64,000 nucleotides of DNA, taken from Streptomyces sp. NBC_00224. GTDB taxonomy: Bacteria; Actinomycetota; Actinomycetes; Streptomycetales; Streptomycetaceae. Location: contig NZ_CP108106.1 of NCBI RefSeq assembly GCF_041435195.1, positions 7,577,001-7,641,000 on the forward strand. The letters are read 5' to 3'. A program made the position numbers and the translations under genes. This document shows positions 41,712 through 50,363 of this stretch, piece after piece; the first letter of the stretch is position 1; every line of letters begins with the position of its first letter. A model generated the notes under the pieces. It was given only the letters and a program-made list of their open reading frames with translations. It was not told the origin of the DNA and searched no databases.

Positions 41712-42362
41712 TCAGGACAGTCTGTCCGCGAGGTGCTGGAGCCAGGCGGGCGGGGTGTACGGGGCCGGTGGGTCGACCTCCATCCCCAGTTCGGCGACGG
41801 CGAGGGCGTAGTCGGTCTCGCCGAGGCGGAGGGCGAGGACTTCGTGGACCTCCCCGGCCGCCTTGGCGACCAGCGAACGGTCGGTGGTGTCCAGATAGTC
41901 CCGGAGTGCCGCGTCGTGGTCGGCGAACTCGTCCGGCATGTCCTGCGAGAACCAGCCGCCGAGGAGCTGGGCGAGCTCGGGGAACCGGGCGTGCCACTCC
42001 CAGTGGGTCAGGGGAGCGCCCGGTGGCGGCAGCTCGCCGTCCTCGATGCTCTGCCGGAGGTGGTCGGCGAGGACCAGCAGCCAGCTCTGGACGTCCCCGC
42101 CGGGGAGGTCGGTGTCGGGTACGGGGTAGAACTCGCCGAGGCGCCGGCGGAGCCGGCCGGGCGGGTTGCGGGCGTACTCGCGCAGCTGGGACTCCGCGGT
42201 GGCCATTGCCCAGGGCCGGGTGTGCCAGGTGTGACGGAGATAGGCGTCCAGGGCCGCACTGCGCCGTTCCGGGCTGTCGTCGGCGGGCATGCCCAGGTAG
42301 GCGCGCAGGACCTGGTCCAACTCGCCGTACTGCCGGTCGTGTTGCAGGGGCTTCAGGGGCAC
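41712..42362 (-). CDS. contact-dependent inhibition immunity protein (CdiI type)
   Basis: A 216-aa all-helical-looking cytoplasmic protein: YGELDQVLRAYLGMPADDSP, PPGRLRRRLGEFYPVPDTDL, then AALRDYLDTTDRSLVAKAAG and EVHEVLALRLGETDYALAVA. This pattern recalls CdiI immunity proteins. It starts at GTG 42362, 8 bp after the end of the orphan RNase A-like toxin gene, so the pair looks like a toxin-immunity module. It may neutralise the toxin domain of the 559-aa protein as well. Confidence 0.7.
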   Translation of the reverse strand: MPLKPLQHDRQYGELDQVLRAYLGMPADDSPERRSAALDAYLRHTWHTRPWAMATAESQLREYARNPPGRLRRRLGEFYPVPDTDLPGGDVQSWLLVLADHLRQSIEDGELPPPGAPLTHWEWHARFPELAQLLGGWFSQDMPDEFADHDAALRDYLDTTDRSLVAKAAGEVHEVLALRLGETDYALAVAELGMEVDPPAPYTPPAWLQHLADRLS

Positions 42363-42370
42363 GGTCGGCC

Positions 42371-42670
42371 TCAGAGGTAGATGGGGAAGGTGGCGTGGAC
42401 GGTGAAACCGTGGGGGCTCGTGTCGCTGCGTTTGAGGACGACGCGCGCGGCACGGACGTCGACGGGCTCGCGGCCGGCCAGCATCATCGCCTGGAGCAGG
42501 ACGCGCCCGACGGGCTCGGGCCGGGAGGGCCAGCCTGCCTCGATGGTGAGCCGCTGCCGCGTCGACTGGGCGAGCCAGCGGTGGATCACCTGCTCGTTGC
42601 GCGTCACGACCTCCTGGGTGGCCCACTGTGCGGTGGCGCGGTCGGTGTACGTGGCGGAGCGGGTTCGCAT
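42371..42670 (-). CDS. orphan RNase A-like toxin tail, N-terminally truncated
   Basis: A 99-aa frame: SATYTDRATAQWATQEVVTR, VIHRWLAQSTRQRLTIEAGW and AARVVLKRSDTSPHGFTVHA, ending TFPIYL. It corresponds to the last 95 or so residues of a bacterial RNase A-type toxin domain (compare STFADLATAQRLTQAVLDDP in the gene upstream). An in-frame stop about 11 codons upstream shows that the segment with the catalytic His (HVG) is absent. Orphan toxin tails with immunity genes are typical of polymorphic toxin loci, where recombination can swap tips. Confidence 0.8.
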   Translation of the reverse strand: MRTRSATYTDRATAQWATQEVVTRNEQVIHRWLAQSTRQRLTIEAGWPSRPEPVGRVLLQAMMLAGREPVDVRAARVVLKRSDTSPHGFTVHATFPIYL

Positions 42671-42739
42671 GGGTGACTGCCTATCACGTGGCGGGGCGAT
42701 GACCTACCGCGACCGTGCGTACGTATGCACGGCTCATGC

Positions 42740-44419
42740 TCACGGCGGGGGCTGGCGGTCGGACGGCATGGCGGTGAGGACGACGTACGGGGGGTGCCCG
42801 CCGGGGACCGGCCGTATGACCACGATCACGTTCATCGAGGCGTGCGGCGCCGGGTCGCCCTGTACCCAGGTCGTTCCGGTCGGCTGGGGGAAGACCAGTC
42901 CCAGTTCCCGCTTGGACGGCGGTGAGGGATTGTTGGCCAGGTAGTTCTGGAGCCTCTGCTGGTTGGCGGGGTCGTCGAGCACCGCCTGGGTCAGACGCTG
43001 GGCCGTGGCGAGGTCCGCGAACGTCGACGCCTTGGCGGGGGAGTTCGGGTTGGAGCCGGGGGCGTCGCGCAGCCGCTGTCCCAGCTGCTCGTCGGTCAGC
43101 CCGACGTGCCGGTCGATGACGTGGGCGCCGCTGAGGCCTTCCTGGTTGGCGAGGTCCACCGGGAAGGTGTGGTTGCTCTCGTCGTCACCGGCGACGGTGT
43201 AGAGCGGGTCGCCCTTGAATTCGGTGAGCGCGCGGGCCCCGAACGCCTCGGCGCGCGCCTCTTCCTTACGGAACTCCGGCGCGCTCAGATAGGCCTCGTC
43301 GAGCGCCGCCATGAGCTTGTTCAGCTCGGGTATCTGCCGGGTGACGCGGTTGTTGTAGGCCTCGACGACCTCGTTCATCGCGTGCTCGTCGATTTCCAGG
43401 ACGATGCCGACGGACAGTTCCTGCAGCGACTTGGCCGTGCTCTTGACGAGATCCTTCAACGCCTTGAACGGGTTGTGGGAGCTGATGTGCGGCAACGCCT
43501 TGAGCACGGCCTTGCGGTAGAGCTCGTGGAGGTCGTGGCGTACGTCCTCGGCGGCCTGGGCATAGGCCTCCAGCGCCTGGCCCATCACACCGCAGGTGTC
43601 GTTGATCACGGCCAGGATGGGATGGGACATACCGGTGTTGTTGGCCTGGTCGTGGGACCAGACGTAGCCGTCGCGGTAGGTGCCCCAGGCGGTGGTGCCC
43701 CAGACCGAGCTGCAGAACTGGCGCATGGCGGTGTACCAGCCGGTGTTCGTCTGGTCGGTGATCCCGGAGAGCACGTTGATCAGGTTGCCGTCGGCGGTGC
43801 CGGCCGCCATGCCCGGGAGGGCCCACGCCTGGGAGACGTCGCGCAGCCGCTGATGGTTGGGCAGCGGAAGAATGGTGGCGGCCTTCCCGAACCGGCAGGC
43901 GTGCTCCAGGACGGGGCGCAGTACGGCGAGGAAGACGGCCTCGACGTGGTGCAGGGCGCTGTCGATGAACTCCTGCGCGTCGTCGTGGGAGCCCCACTTG
44001 AGGCCGGGCACCTGACGGTACTGCGGCGGTCTGTCGATGATCGGCGGCAGTTGGTGATGGGGGAGCGACGCGTTGCCCGACGGGCCGGTGGGCTGGGTGG
44101 CCATGTCGGCGGCGGCATAGTTGTTGGCCGTGGTGGTGAACCCGACGGCCACGCCGCCGATGCTGACGACGGACTTGGCCCACACCTCAAGGAGTCGGTT
44201 GGCGACTTTGGTGTAGGCCTCCGCGAACTGCTGGGCGGCTGTGCCGAAGCCGCCGCAGTCGGGGTGTTTCTCCAGTTCGTCGATGAAGTGGTCGGCGGCT
44301 TTGTGGAAGAGGTCCTGCTGGACGGCGATGTCGTCCGAGGCACGGTAGAGCTGGCTGGGGGTGACGTCGAAGCCGCCGCTGGGTGTGGCCGCGGTGGCTA
44401 CGGTGGCGGGCACGGCCAT
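42740..44419 (-). CDS. type VII-associated polymorphic toxin with C-terminal RNase A-like domain
   Basis: A 559-aa protein. The first 110 residues form a WXG100-like helical hairpin (IAVQQDLFHKAADHFIDELE, then CGGFGTAAQQFAEAYTKVAN). A long helical middle follows (about 130-420). The C-terminal 125 residues are a bacterial RNase A-type domain: GLSGAHVIDRHVGLTDEQLG with the catalytic His region, ASTFADLATAQRLTQAVLDD, and the final strand HPPYVVLTAMPS. It should be an interbacterial ribonuclease toxin exported by an ESX-type system. It starts at ATG 44419, overlapping the WXG100 stop by one base. Confidence 0.85.
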   Translation of the reverse strand: MAVPATVATAATPSGGFDVTPSQLYRASDDIAVQQDLFHKAADHFIDELEKHPDCGGFGTAAQQFAEAYTKVANRLLEVWAKSVVSIGGVAVGFTTTANNYAAADMATQPTGPSGNASLPHHQLPPIIDRPPQYRQVPGLKWGSHDDAQEFIDSALHHVEAVFLAVLRPVLEHACRFGKAATILPLPNHQRLRDVSQAWALPGMAAGTADGNLINVLSGITDQTNTGWYTAMRQFCSSVWGTTAWGTYRDGYVWSHDQANNTGMSHPILAVINDTCGVMGQALEAYAQAAEDVRHDLHELYRKAVLKALPHISSHNPFKALKDLVKSTAKSLQELSVGIVLEIDEHAMNEVVEAYNNRVTRQIPELNKLMAALDEAYLSAPEFRKEEARAEAFGARALTEFKGDPLYTVAGDDESNHTFPVDLANQEGLSGAHVIDRHVGLTDEQLGQRLRDAPGSNPNSPAKASTFADLATAQRLTQAVLDDPANQQRLQNYLANNPSPPSKRELGLVFPQPTGTTWVQGDPAPHASMNVIVVIRPVPGGHPPYVVLTAMPSDRQPPP

Positions 44420-44724
44420 CAGGCGGCGCCCCAGCCCCGCAGGACGGCCAGATGGGCCGCCGCGTAGTTGGCGTGTCCGGTGGTCACGACTTCGTGGAGC
44501 CAGGCCTGCCGGGCCTGGAGGTCCTGCATGTCGCGGTCCCAGCGGTCGAGTTCGGCGACGAAGGCGTCGCGGGCCTCACCGTCCCAGGTGAGCACGACCT
44601 TCTCGGTACGGGTGTACAACGTGCCCAGCTTCTCGTTGAGTTGCTTGAGGATGTCCTCCAGCTCACCGGCGAGCTCGCGCAGGGCGCTGAATCGTACGGC
44701 TATGTGGTCGTCCGGGACGGACAT
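44419..44724 (-). CDS. WXG100 family type VII secretion target
   Basis: A 101-aa helical hairpin with the turn motif W-D-G in VVLTWDGEARDAFVAELDRW, flanked by helices ALRELAGELEDILKQLNEKL and ARQAWLHEVVTTGHANYAAA. It probably pairs with the toxin or the second WXG100 protein for ESX secretion. It is translationally coupled to the toxin gene (TGATG overlap). Confidence 0.9.
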   Translation of the reverse strand: MSVPDDHIAVRFSALRELAGELEDILKQLNEKLGTLYTRTEKVVLTWDGEARDAFVAELDRWDRDMQDLQARQAWLHEVVTTGHANYAAAHLAVLRGWGAA

Positions 44725-44781
44725 GAGGGTGGGCCCTCCCTGGGTGTCTGGACGGTGGGGGCGCGCGCGGGGTAGCGGCTG

Positions 44782-45183
44782 TCACAGGTCGCTGATGCCG
44801 CTGTGCGGGCCGGGGGTTGGGGCGGGGGCCTGGAGGGCGTCGGCTTCGCGGGCGACGTCGATGTGGTCCTGGATCTGCCGCATCTGCGCGAGGACGGCGA
44901 GATCCTGCTCACTGAACCCGTCCCGGCCGAGCCGGACGGCTTCTTCGATGACGGCGAGGATCGCCCGTATCCGCACGGCGTCCTTGGCCGCACCGCGGTG
45001 CAGGTCGCGGTAGGCGGCCGAGGCGGGACTGCGCCACCCGGCCTCGATGCGGTCGACGATGCCGTCCATGCGGCGCACCTGTTTGTCGAGGTGGCTCTGC
45101 ATGTCATGGAGGTCACCGGCGAGCGTGGCCAGCCCGTCTTCCTCCGGCACACCGAGATCCGGCTTACCTCGCACCGCGCCCAC
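44782..45183 (-). CDS. WXG100-like protein
   Basis: A 133-aa helical protein with a W-x-S turn (RIEAGWRSPASAAYRDLHRG), a preceding helix LATLAGDLHDMQSHLDKQVR, and a second long helix VRIRAILAVIEEAVRLGRDG. The C-terminal end is Pro/Ala-rich. It is longer than classic WXG100 proteins. It is the first gene of the toxin cassette and starts at GTG 45183; it is likely a secretion partner of the 101-aa protein. Confidence 0.82.
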   Translation of the reverse strand: MGAVRGKPDLGVPEEDGLATLAGDLHDMQSHLDKQVRRMDGIVDRIEAGWRSPASAAYRDLHRGAAKDAVRIRAILAVIEEAVRLGRDGFSEQDLAVLAQMRQIQDHIDVAREADALQAPAPTPGPHSGISDL

Positions 45184-45300
45184 CCCCCGTAGACAGTTGC
45201 GGCCGGACTCTACAACGGGGGTATGGGGAACGGGAGTTGTGATTGCGCCAGATGTGGTGGGGGAGGGGTGGTGCGGGTTACGGGGCTGAGGCGGGTGCGG

Positions 45301-46335
45301 CTACTCGTCGAGTAGCTGCCATGCGGTGAGGGCGAGCCTTGCCCGTATCAGTCCGGTGGGCTCGGTGAGTTCGAGGCCCAGGGTCCTTCCGATCTGTTCG
45401 AGTCGGCGGGAGACGCTGCTGTGGTGCAGATGGAGACGGTCGGCGGCCCGGCGGAGCGAGCCGGTGGCGCAGTAGGCGTCGAGAGTCTCCAGATCGTCTG
45501 GGTTGGCGGCGATTCGGGCGACCGCGGCCACGTCGGCGTTGTCCCGCGCGGCGTCCTGGGGTACTTGGGCGAGCAGGGCCAACGCCCCCAGGCCGTCGTA
45601 GTGGACGACCGGCTGGCGTGGGGTGGTGAAGCGGAGGGCGGTGCGGGCTTCGCGCCAGGACCGGTCGGGGGTTGCGGCGGCGCCGATGCCCGCGCGTACG
45701 CCTGCGGGGAAGCGGGTCGGGTCCAGGGTGGTGGCCAGGACGACGCCCACGTCGCCGATCGGTGCGGCCTTCACCGGGCGGTCCGGGCAGAGCAGGCCGG
45801 CGACCTGGTCGAGCGGAAGCCGCGACCGTACGGCGGCGACGTGGACCGGCAGTTCGGCGGCGAAGCCCAGGAGCCGTAGCGCACGGGCTCTGGACGCCTC
45901 GTCGCTGTCGGTGCTGACCACCAGCTCGACGAGCGCGGGGTCGGCCATGGTGGTGCGGGCCGGACCGTACCTCTCGACGACCGCCGCGGCGGCGATGGCG
46001 AGCCGGTCGAGCAGTACTTCGTCGAGCGAGCCGGGAGGGCCGGGGCGCTCCAGCCACACCGCGCCGATCTCCTCCTCGTCGAGTGTGATCGGCACTTTGG
46101 TGGACGCGGGCCGCGGCGGAGTGGTCGCCTCTCTGCCGTCGGGCGAGAGCCGCATGGGCCGCCCGGCACTGTGGAGCCGAATTCCGGCCACGCACTCGGC
46201 GAGGCCTGCGGAGGCCCGTGCGAGCGCCGGGAGGTCCACCCGTCGGCGCATGAGGGTGTCGTAGAACATGACGACGCGGATCGCGCCTTCGACGTGCGAG
46301 TCCAGTTGCGACAGCCGTATGGCCAGTGCCTCCAT
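45301..46335 (-). CDS. PucR-type helix-turn-helix regulator
   Basis: A 344-aa regulator. The C-terminal PucR helix-turn-helix is ETLDAYCATGSLRRAADRLH and LHHSSVSRRLEQIGRTLGLE. The middle region contains AGVRAGIGAAATPDRSWREA, typical of the GGDEF-like linker of PucR/CdaR proteins. The N-terminus is GAF-like and weak. ATG 46335 has no clear ribosome site, so a leaderless transcript is possible. It is divergent from an esterase gene 113 bp away that it may control. Confidence 0.88.
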   Translation of the reverse strand: MEALAIRLSQLDSHVEGAIRVVMFYDTLMRRRVDLPALARASAGLAECVAGIRLHSAGRPMRLSPDGREATTPPRPASTKVPITLDEEEIGAVWLERPGPPGSLDEVLLDRLAIAAAAVVERYGPARTTMADPALVELVVSTDSDEASRARALRLLGFAAELPVHVAAVRSRLPLDQVAGLLCPDRPVKAAPIGDVGVVLATTLDPTRFPAGVRAGIGAAATPDRSWREARTALRFTTPRQPVVHYDGLGALALLAQVPQDAARDNADVAAVARIAANPDDLETLDAYCATGSLRRAADRLHLHHSSVSRRLEQIGRTLGLELTEPTGLIRARLALTAWQLLDE

Positions 46336-46448
46336 GACAGGAGGATAGGTGCTGGCAGGCAGGCCGGTGGGTGGGCGCCGATCGGTGCGTGATCGGGGCG
46401 AGTTGCCCGACGTATGGCGGATGACCTTGGTGGGTGGCGGCGGCGAGG

Positions 46449-47402
46449 ATGGCCGACATGGACATGAACATGGACCCCGAACTCGAAGCATTCATCCCGC
46501 TGTTCCCCCGGGCCGACCTGAGCGACCCGGTCACCGAGCGCAAGAACTTCGCGGAGTTGGCCGCCGCGATCCCGGCGCCGGACCTCGCACACATGGAGGT
46601 CGAGGACCGAACGGTGCCTGCGGAGGTGTCAGGCGTGTCAGGTGCGTCGGATGCGTCGGATGCGTCAGACGTTGCGGTACGGATATACCGGCCGCATCGA
46701 GCGCAGGGCGCGATCATCTGGTTGCACGGCGGCGGATTCGTCATGGGCGACCTGGAGACCGAGCACCCGTGGGCCGCGCGGCTCGCGGACGGCTCCGGCG
46801 CGGTGGTGATCTCGGTGGGCTACCGTCTGTCCCCCGAGCACCGGTTCCCGGCGGCCCTGGACGATGCGTACGCGGTGCTGACCTGGGCGGCGGGGTACGC
46901 AGCCGACCTCGGCATCGACGCGGCGCGCATCGCGGTGGGAGGTCACAGCGCCGGTGCGGCGATCGCCGCGGCGGTGGCGTTGCGGGCGCGGGACGAGCAG
47001 GGGCCGCGCATCTGCTTCCAGCTGCTGAACCAGCCCGGGCTTGACGACCGCCAAGAGACGTGGTCTGCACGGCAGTTCACCGAAACTCCCTGGATGAACC
47101 GGAGCAAAATCACCGCGGCGTGGCGGCACTACCTGGGTTCCACCCCGGCTTCGCCGTACGCGGCCCCGGCGCGGGCCACCGACCTGTCCGGTCTGCCGCC
47201 CGCGTATCTCGCCACCGCCGAATTCTGCCCGAACCGCGACGAAGGCATCGGCTACGCGTTGCGCCTGCTGCAGGCGGGTGTGCCGGTCGAACTGCATCAG
47301 TGGGCGGGCACGTTCCACGGGTCGCAGGCGATTCTGTCGGCTGAGGTTTCGCAGCGGCAGATGTCGGAGCTGGGTGCGACGCTGAGGCGGGCGTTGGTTT
47401 GA
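46449..47402 (+). CDS. HSL-type alpha/beta hydrolase (esterase)
   Basis: A 317-aa esterase of the hormone-sensitive-lipase family: oxyanion motif WLHGGGFVMGDLETEHPWAA, nucleophile GGHSAGAAIAAAVALRARDE, acid in ATAEFCPNRDEG and His in WAGTFHGSQAIL. ATG 46449 is used (ATG 46458 is possible). Residues about 60-74 are encoded by a 9-bp repeat and read VSGVSGASDASDASD, a likely variable-length surface loop. Activity on short-chain esters is inferred. Confidence 0.9.
   Translation: MADMDMNMDPELEAFIPLFPRADLSDPVTERKNFAELAAAIPAPDLAHMEVEDRTVPAEVSGVSGASDASDASDVAVRIYRPHRAQGAIIWLHGGGFVMGDLETEHPWAARLADGSGAVVISVGYRLSPEHRFPAALDDAYAVLTWAAGYAADLGIDAARIAVGGHSAGAAIAAAVALRARDEQGPRICFQLLNQPGLDDRQETWSARQFTETPWMNRSKITAAWRHYLGSTPASPYAAPARATDLSGLPPAYLATAEFCPNRDEGIGYALRLLQAGVPVELHQWAGTFHGSQAILSAEVSQRQMSELGATLRRALV
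46626..46670 (+). repeat. 9-bp coding minisatellite (5 units)
   Basis: Units GTGTCAGGC, GTGTCAGGT, GCGTCGGAT (twice) and GCGTCAGAC lie in frame inside the esterase gene. They encode VSG VSG ASD ASD ASD. Unit gain or loss would not shift the frame. Confidence 0.85.
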
Positions 47403-47505
47403 GTGAGGGCGGGTGGGGGCCGCGGTCGCGACAGACGAGTCCGACCGCCCCTCTTGCGGCAACCCATCGGATGGGGGGCTTCACCCGCTGGTGCGATTGG
47501 CCTGA

Positions 47506-47907
47506 TCAGGCGACCAGTTCACTGATTTCGAACAGGTGTCCGTCCGGATCGCGGAAGAACGCCCGGATCTCGTAACCGCGATCCACCGGCGGAGCGAGGA
47601 AATCCGCCCCCCGGGCCCGGAGGGTTTCATACGCGCTGCGGCAATCACGTACCCGAAAGATCAGTTCGGCGCTGACCCGGTCGGGGTCCGTGGGCGGCGC
47701 CATGGTCACGGTGGGCTTGTCCTCGGTCGGGTCGCCACCCGGGACCAGGAGCATCCAGCCACCCAGCATGCTCAGCACGCACGCGGACTCGTATTCGCGG
47801 TCGACGTGCGCCCCCAGTACCTCCTCGTACCACTTGCGTGAAGCTGCGACGTCGGAGACGACGAGCAGCCGGGTCATTTCCATGTCCTCGGTCGGGAAAG
47901 CACTCAC
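47506..47907 (-). CDS. VOC family protein (glyoxalase-like)
   Basis: A 133-aa single VOC unit: TRLLVVSDVAASRKWYEEVL, SMLGGWMLLVPGG, ELIFRVRDCRSAYETLRARG and the Glu end motif RDPDGHLFEISEL. GAGGAGG upstream supports GTG 47907 over ATG 47883. The substrate is unknown. It is divergent from the FMN reductase gene. Confidence 0.9.
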   Translation of the reverse strand: MSAFPTEDMEMTRLLVVSDVAASRKWYEEVLGAHVDREYESACVLSMLGGWMLLVPGGDPTEDKPTVTMAPPTDPDRVSAELIFRVRDCRSAYETLRARGADFLAPPVDRGYEIRAFFRDPDGHLFEISELVA

Positions 47908-48122
47908 AGGGGATGGCACCTCCTCGGGACGGATCCCCGCCGCTCGGGGGTGGCCCTCTCTCCCATCGTCGGGTTTCGTGCCCGTCGCGCCACCGGAGTC
48001 GGCCGCATGCGCTCGCCGAGTCGCCGTCGGTGCGGGGGAGAGCCAGGATGGGCGGGCGACCCGTGAGCCACCGTCATCCGTCGTCGTCCGTTCGATATTT
48101 CGATATGGGGAGGTCCGATTCC

Positions 48123-48806
48123 ATGGCCGCAGGCACAGGGGACGAGATGGGGGACGAGCCAGGACACGGGCCCGTACGCGTGCTCGTCTTCGGGGCCTCG
48201 CTGCGCGCCGATTCCCTGAACGGGCGCCTCGCCTCACTCGTCGCCCGGCTGGTGGAACGTACAGGCGCGGCAGTCGAACTCGCCCATATGCGGGACTTCA
48301 CCATGCCGGTCTACGACGGCGACGTCGAGGCGACCGAGGGGCTGCCGCCGGGCGCGCTGGCTCTGCGTGAGCGCATCGAGGCGTGCGACGCGTTCGTGAT
48401 CTCCGCTCCCGAGTACAACGCGTCGGTGTCCGGAGTGCTGAAGAACGCCGTCGACTGGGTCTCGCGTGTCCGCCCCCAACCGTTCAAGGACAAGCACGCG
48501 CTACTCGTCTCGGCCTCGCCCTCCATGGTCGGAGGCAACCGCGGACTCTGGGCGCTGCGGGTCCCGCTCGAACACCTCGGCACCCGTGTCTATCCGGACA
48601 TGTTCAGCCTCGCCAAGGCACACGAGGGCTTCACTGATAGCGGCGACCTCTCCGACTCCGCCCTCCAGGAGCGCCTGGCGGACGCGGCGGCCTCGTTCGT
48701 ACGGCTGGTGGAGGCCGACACCCGTTACGTATGTCTGCAACGTCGCTGGTACGAGTTCCTGGGGGACCGTACGGACGCGCCGGTCACCCAGCGCGCCCAG
48801 GACTGA
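48123..48806 (+). CDS. NADPH-dependent FMN reductase
   Basis: A 227-aa flavodoxin-fold reductase: RVLVFGASLRADSLNGRLAS (FMN phosphate loop), PEYNASVSGVLKNAVDWVSR (the signature P-E-Y-N) and SASPSMVGGNRGLWALRVPL. It reduces FMN, quinones or chromate-type acceptors in related proteins. ATG 48123 has GGGAGG 8 nt upstream; ATG 48105 is in frame. It lies between a VOC gene and the PGRS-like gene. Confidence 0.92.
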   Translation: MAAGTGDEMGDEPGHGPVRVLVFGASLRADSLNGRLASLVARLVERTGAAVELAHMRDFTMPVYDGDVEATEGLPPGALALRERIEACDAFVISAPEYNASVSGVLKNAVDWVSRVRPQPFKDKHALLVSASPSMVGGNRGLWALRVPLEHLGTRVYPDMFSLAKAHEGFTDSGDLSDSALQERLADAAASFVRLVEADTRYVCLQRRWYEFLGDRTDAPVTQRAQD

Positions 48807-49141
48807 TCGTTTTCCGTGTTGCTGTGGCTGCCACCGGGAAGATCAGCTCGCCCTCGCCGTCTTGGGCTGCCTCCGGGGTGAACTCACGCGAGGCTGAGAT
48901 ACGTCGTGACGGCTGGATCCCCCCGGTAGGCGCGGGGATCACCGGCACGATCAACTCCCGCCTGAGACCACCCCTGCATGCGTGGGGACCGCGGCGGTGC
49001 ATAAACAGGCCAATGTTTAGCTAATTTAGCTATTTCGAGACATTTGATCATCGTTTGTCACGTGATGCGAAAAATTCCCGCTTAGGGTAGGTGCTGTCAG
49101 TCGGAGAATTTCTTCGGCTGTACAACCGAAAGGCGTACCTC
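48807..49141. other. AT-rich upstream region of the glycine-rich protein gene
   Basis: 335 bp with no gene. 49000-49090 is strikingly AT-rich for this genome (for example TTTAGCTAATTTAGCTATTT), as expected of a strong regulated promoter or acquired DNA. Confidence 0.5.
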
Positions 49142-49768
49142 ATGCGCTTCACGCGCAATATCGCCATCCCCCGAAGCCTTCTCGTCGCCGTGTTCGCTGT
49201 AGCCGGCCTCGCCGCTACCCCGGTCCTCGCTTCCGCAACGGCACAGACCAACGCGGGCGTCGCCCGCACCCACACCGGCCTCGGCGCACTGGGGTTCCCC
49301 GGTGTCAATGGAGCCAATGGGGTGGGGAGCAACGGTGGGATCGGTGGCCTGGGCGGCACCGGTGGCGCGGCCGGCGCCAACGGCAACGGTGGCAATGGTG
49401 GCGCCGGCGGCAACGCCAACGGCATCTTGAGCGTCGGCGGCGCCGGTGGTGCGGGAGGCGCCGGCGGGGCCAACGGCAACGGCGGCACTGGCGGGTTCGG
49501 TGGCGCCGCCACATTCAATGGCACCGGCGGCAAGGGCGGCGTGGGCGGCGTAGGCGACGCGGGGACCGGTATCCCCGGCGGCGCGGCCGGCAACGGTGGC
49601 GCCGCCACGGCGGGAGGCGGCCACAAGGGCGGTACGGGCGGCGCCGGCGGCGCTGCCAGCCCCGTGTGCCCGGGCAAGCCGGGTGGCAACGGCACCGCTG
49701 CCACGTTCAGTGCGGACGGCACCACAGGCGCCACCGGCGCTGCCGGTCGCACCACCCTCCCCTGCTGA
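49142..49768 (+). CDS. secreted PE_PGRS-like glycine-rich repeat protein
   Basis: A 208-aa protein. The signal peptide (IPRSLLVAVFAVAGLAATPV) ends near LASATA. About 150 residues of GGxGG-type repeats follow, rich in Gly, Ala and Asn (NGGIGGLGGTGGAAGANGNG, then GGAGGAGGAGGANGNGGTGG), and the protein ends in Cys. The repeats resemble the PGRS domain of mycobacteria and may bind Ca2+ or form a polyglycine helix bundle. No PE domain is present. A very stable terminator follows. Confidence 0.85.
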   Translation: MRFTRNIAIPRSLLVAVFAVAGLAATPVLASATAQTNAGVARTHTGLGALGFPGVNGANGVGSNGGIGGLGGTGGAAGANGNGGNGGAGGNANGILSVGGAGGAGGAGGANGNGGTGGFGGAATFNGTGGKGGVGGVGDAGTGIPGGAAGNGGAATAGGGHKGGTGGAGGAASPVCPGKPGGNGTAATFSADGTTGATGAAGRTTLPC

Positions 49769-49785
49769 GCGTCGCACAACCAGTG

Positions 49786-49833
49786 AAAGGCCGGTTCTCC
49801 CGCCCCTTCAGGGGGTCGGGAGAACCGGCCTTT
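49786..49833 (+). terminator. strong terminator after the glycine-rich gene
   Basis: A 17-bp perfect stem, AAAGGCCGGTTCTCCCG / CGGGAGAACCGGCCTTT, with a 14-nt loop that itself pairs (CCCC/GGGG) and a T-run end. It is a textbook intrinsic terminator. Confidence 0.9.
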
Positions 49834-49958
49834 CGCCTGGGTGCCGAGGGGGTGTCGGCGAGGGCGGCAGGAAGCCGCCGGTTCCTTGGAGTGTCTGGCA
49901 CCATGCAGCGACATCGCAGTGTGGGACAGGGTCGACCCAAGGAAGCAGGAAGCCGAAG

Positions 49959-50363
49959 ATGAGCGATCCCGGCGGTACGAGTCAGCACCATCCGGTCGTC
50001 GTCGCGCACCGAACCCACCGCGCCGGCAGCGCCCAGTTGCGCATCGCCGATGCGATCACCAAGTTCGCCGGCTCCATGACGTTCGTCTATCTTCATGCGG
50101 TCGGTTTCGGGCTCTGGATGCTGTTCGTGGAGTCCAACCCATGGCCCATGCTGACCCTCGTCGTATCCCTTGAGGCGATCTTCCTTTCGACGTTCGTCAT
50201 GATCGGCCAGAACCGGCAGGCGGAGTTTCAGCAGGCGAAAGCCGATCACGACTTCGTCGAGCAGGAACTGGAGCTCAAGACGAACACCGAGCTGACCCGG
50301 GCCATCCACACGATGACCGCGGAACTCCACCGTCGGCTACTGACCACCCCCGAGAAGCAGTAG
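49959..50363 (+). CDS. DUF1003 family membrane protein
   Basis: A 134-aa protein with two membrane helices, FAGSMTFVYLHAVGFGLWML and WPMLTLVVSLEAIFLSTFVM, followed by the conserved MIGQNRQAEFQQAKADHDFV and a coiled C-terminal segment. Its function is unknown. It is convergent with, and overlaps, the truncated DoxX gene at its 3' end. Confidence 0.92.
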   Translation: MSDPGGTSQHHPVVVAHRTHRAGSAQLRIADAITKFAGSMTFVYLHAVGFGLWMLFVESNPWPMLTLVVSLEAIFLSTFVMIGQNRQAEFQQAKADHDFVEQELELKTNTELTRAIHTMTAELHRRLLTTPEKQ

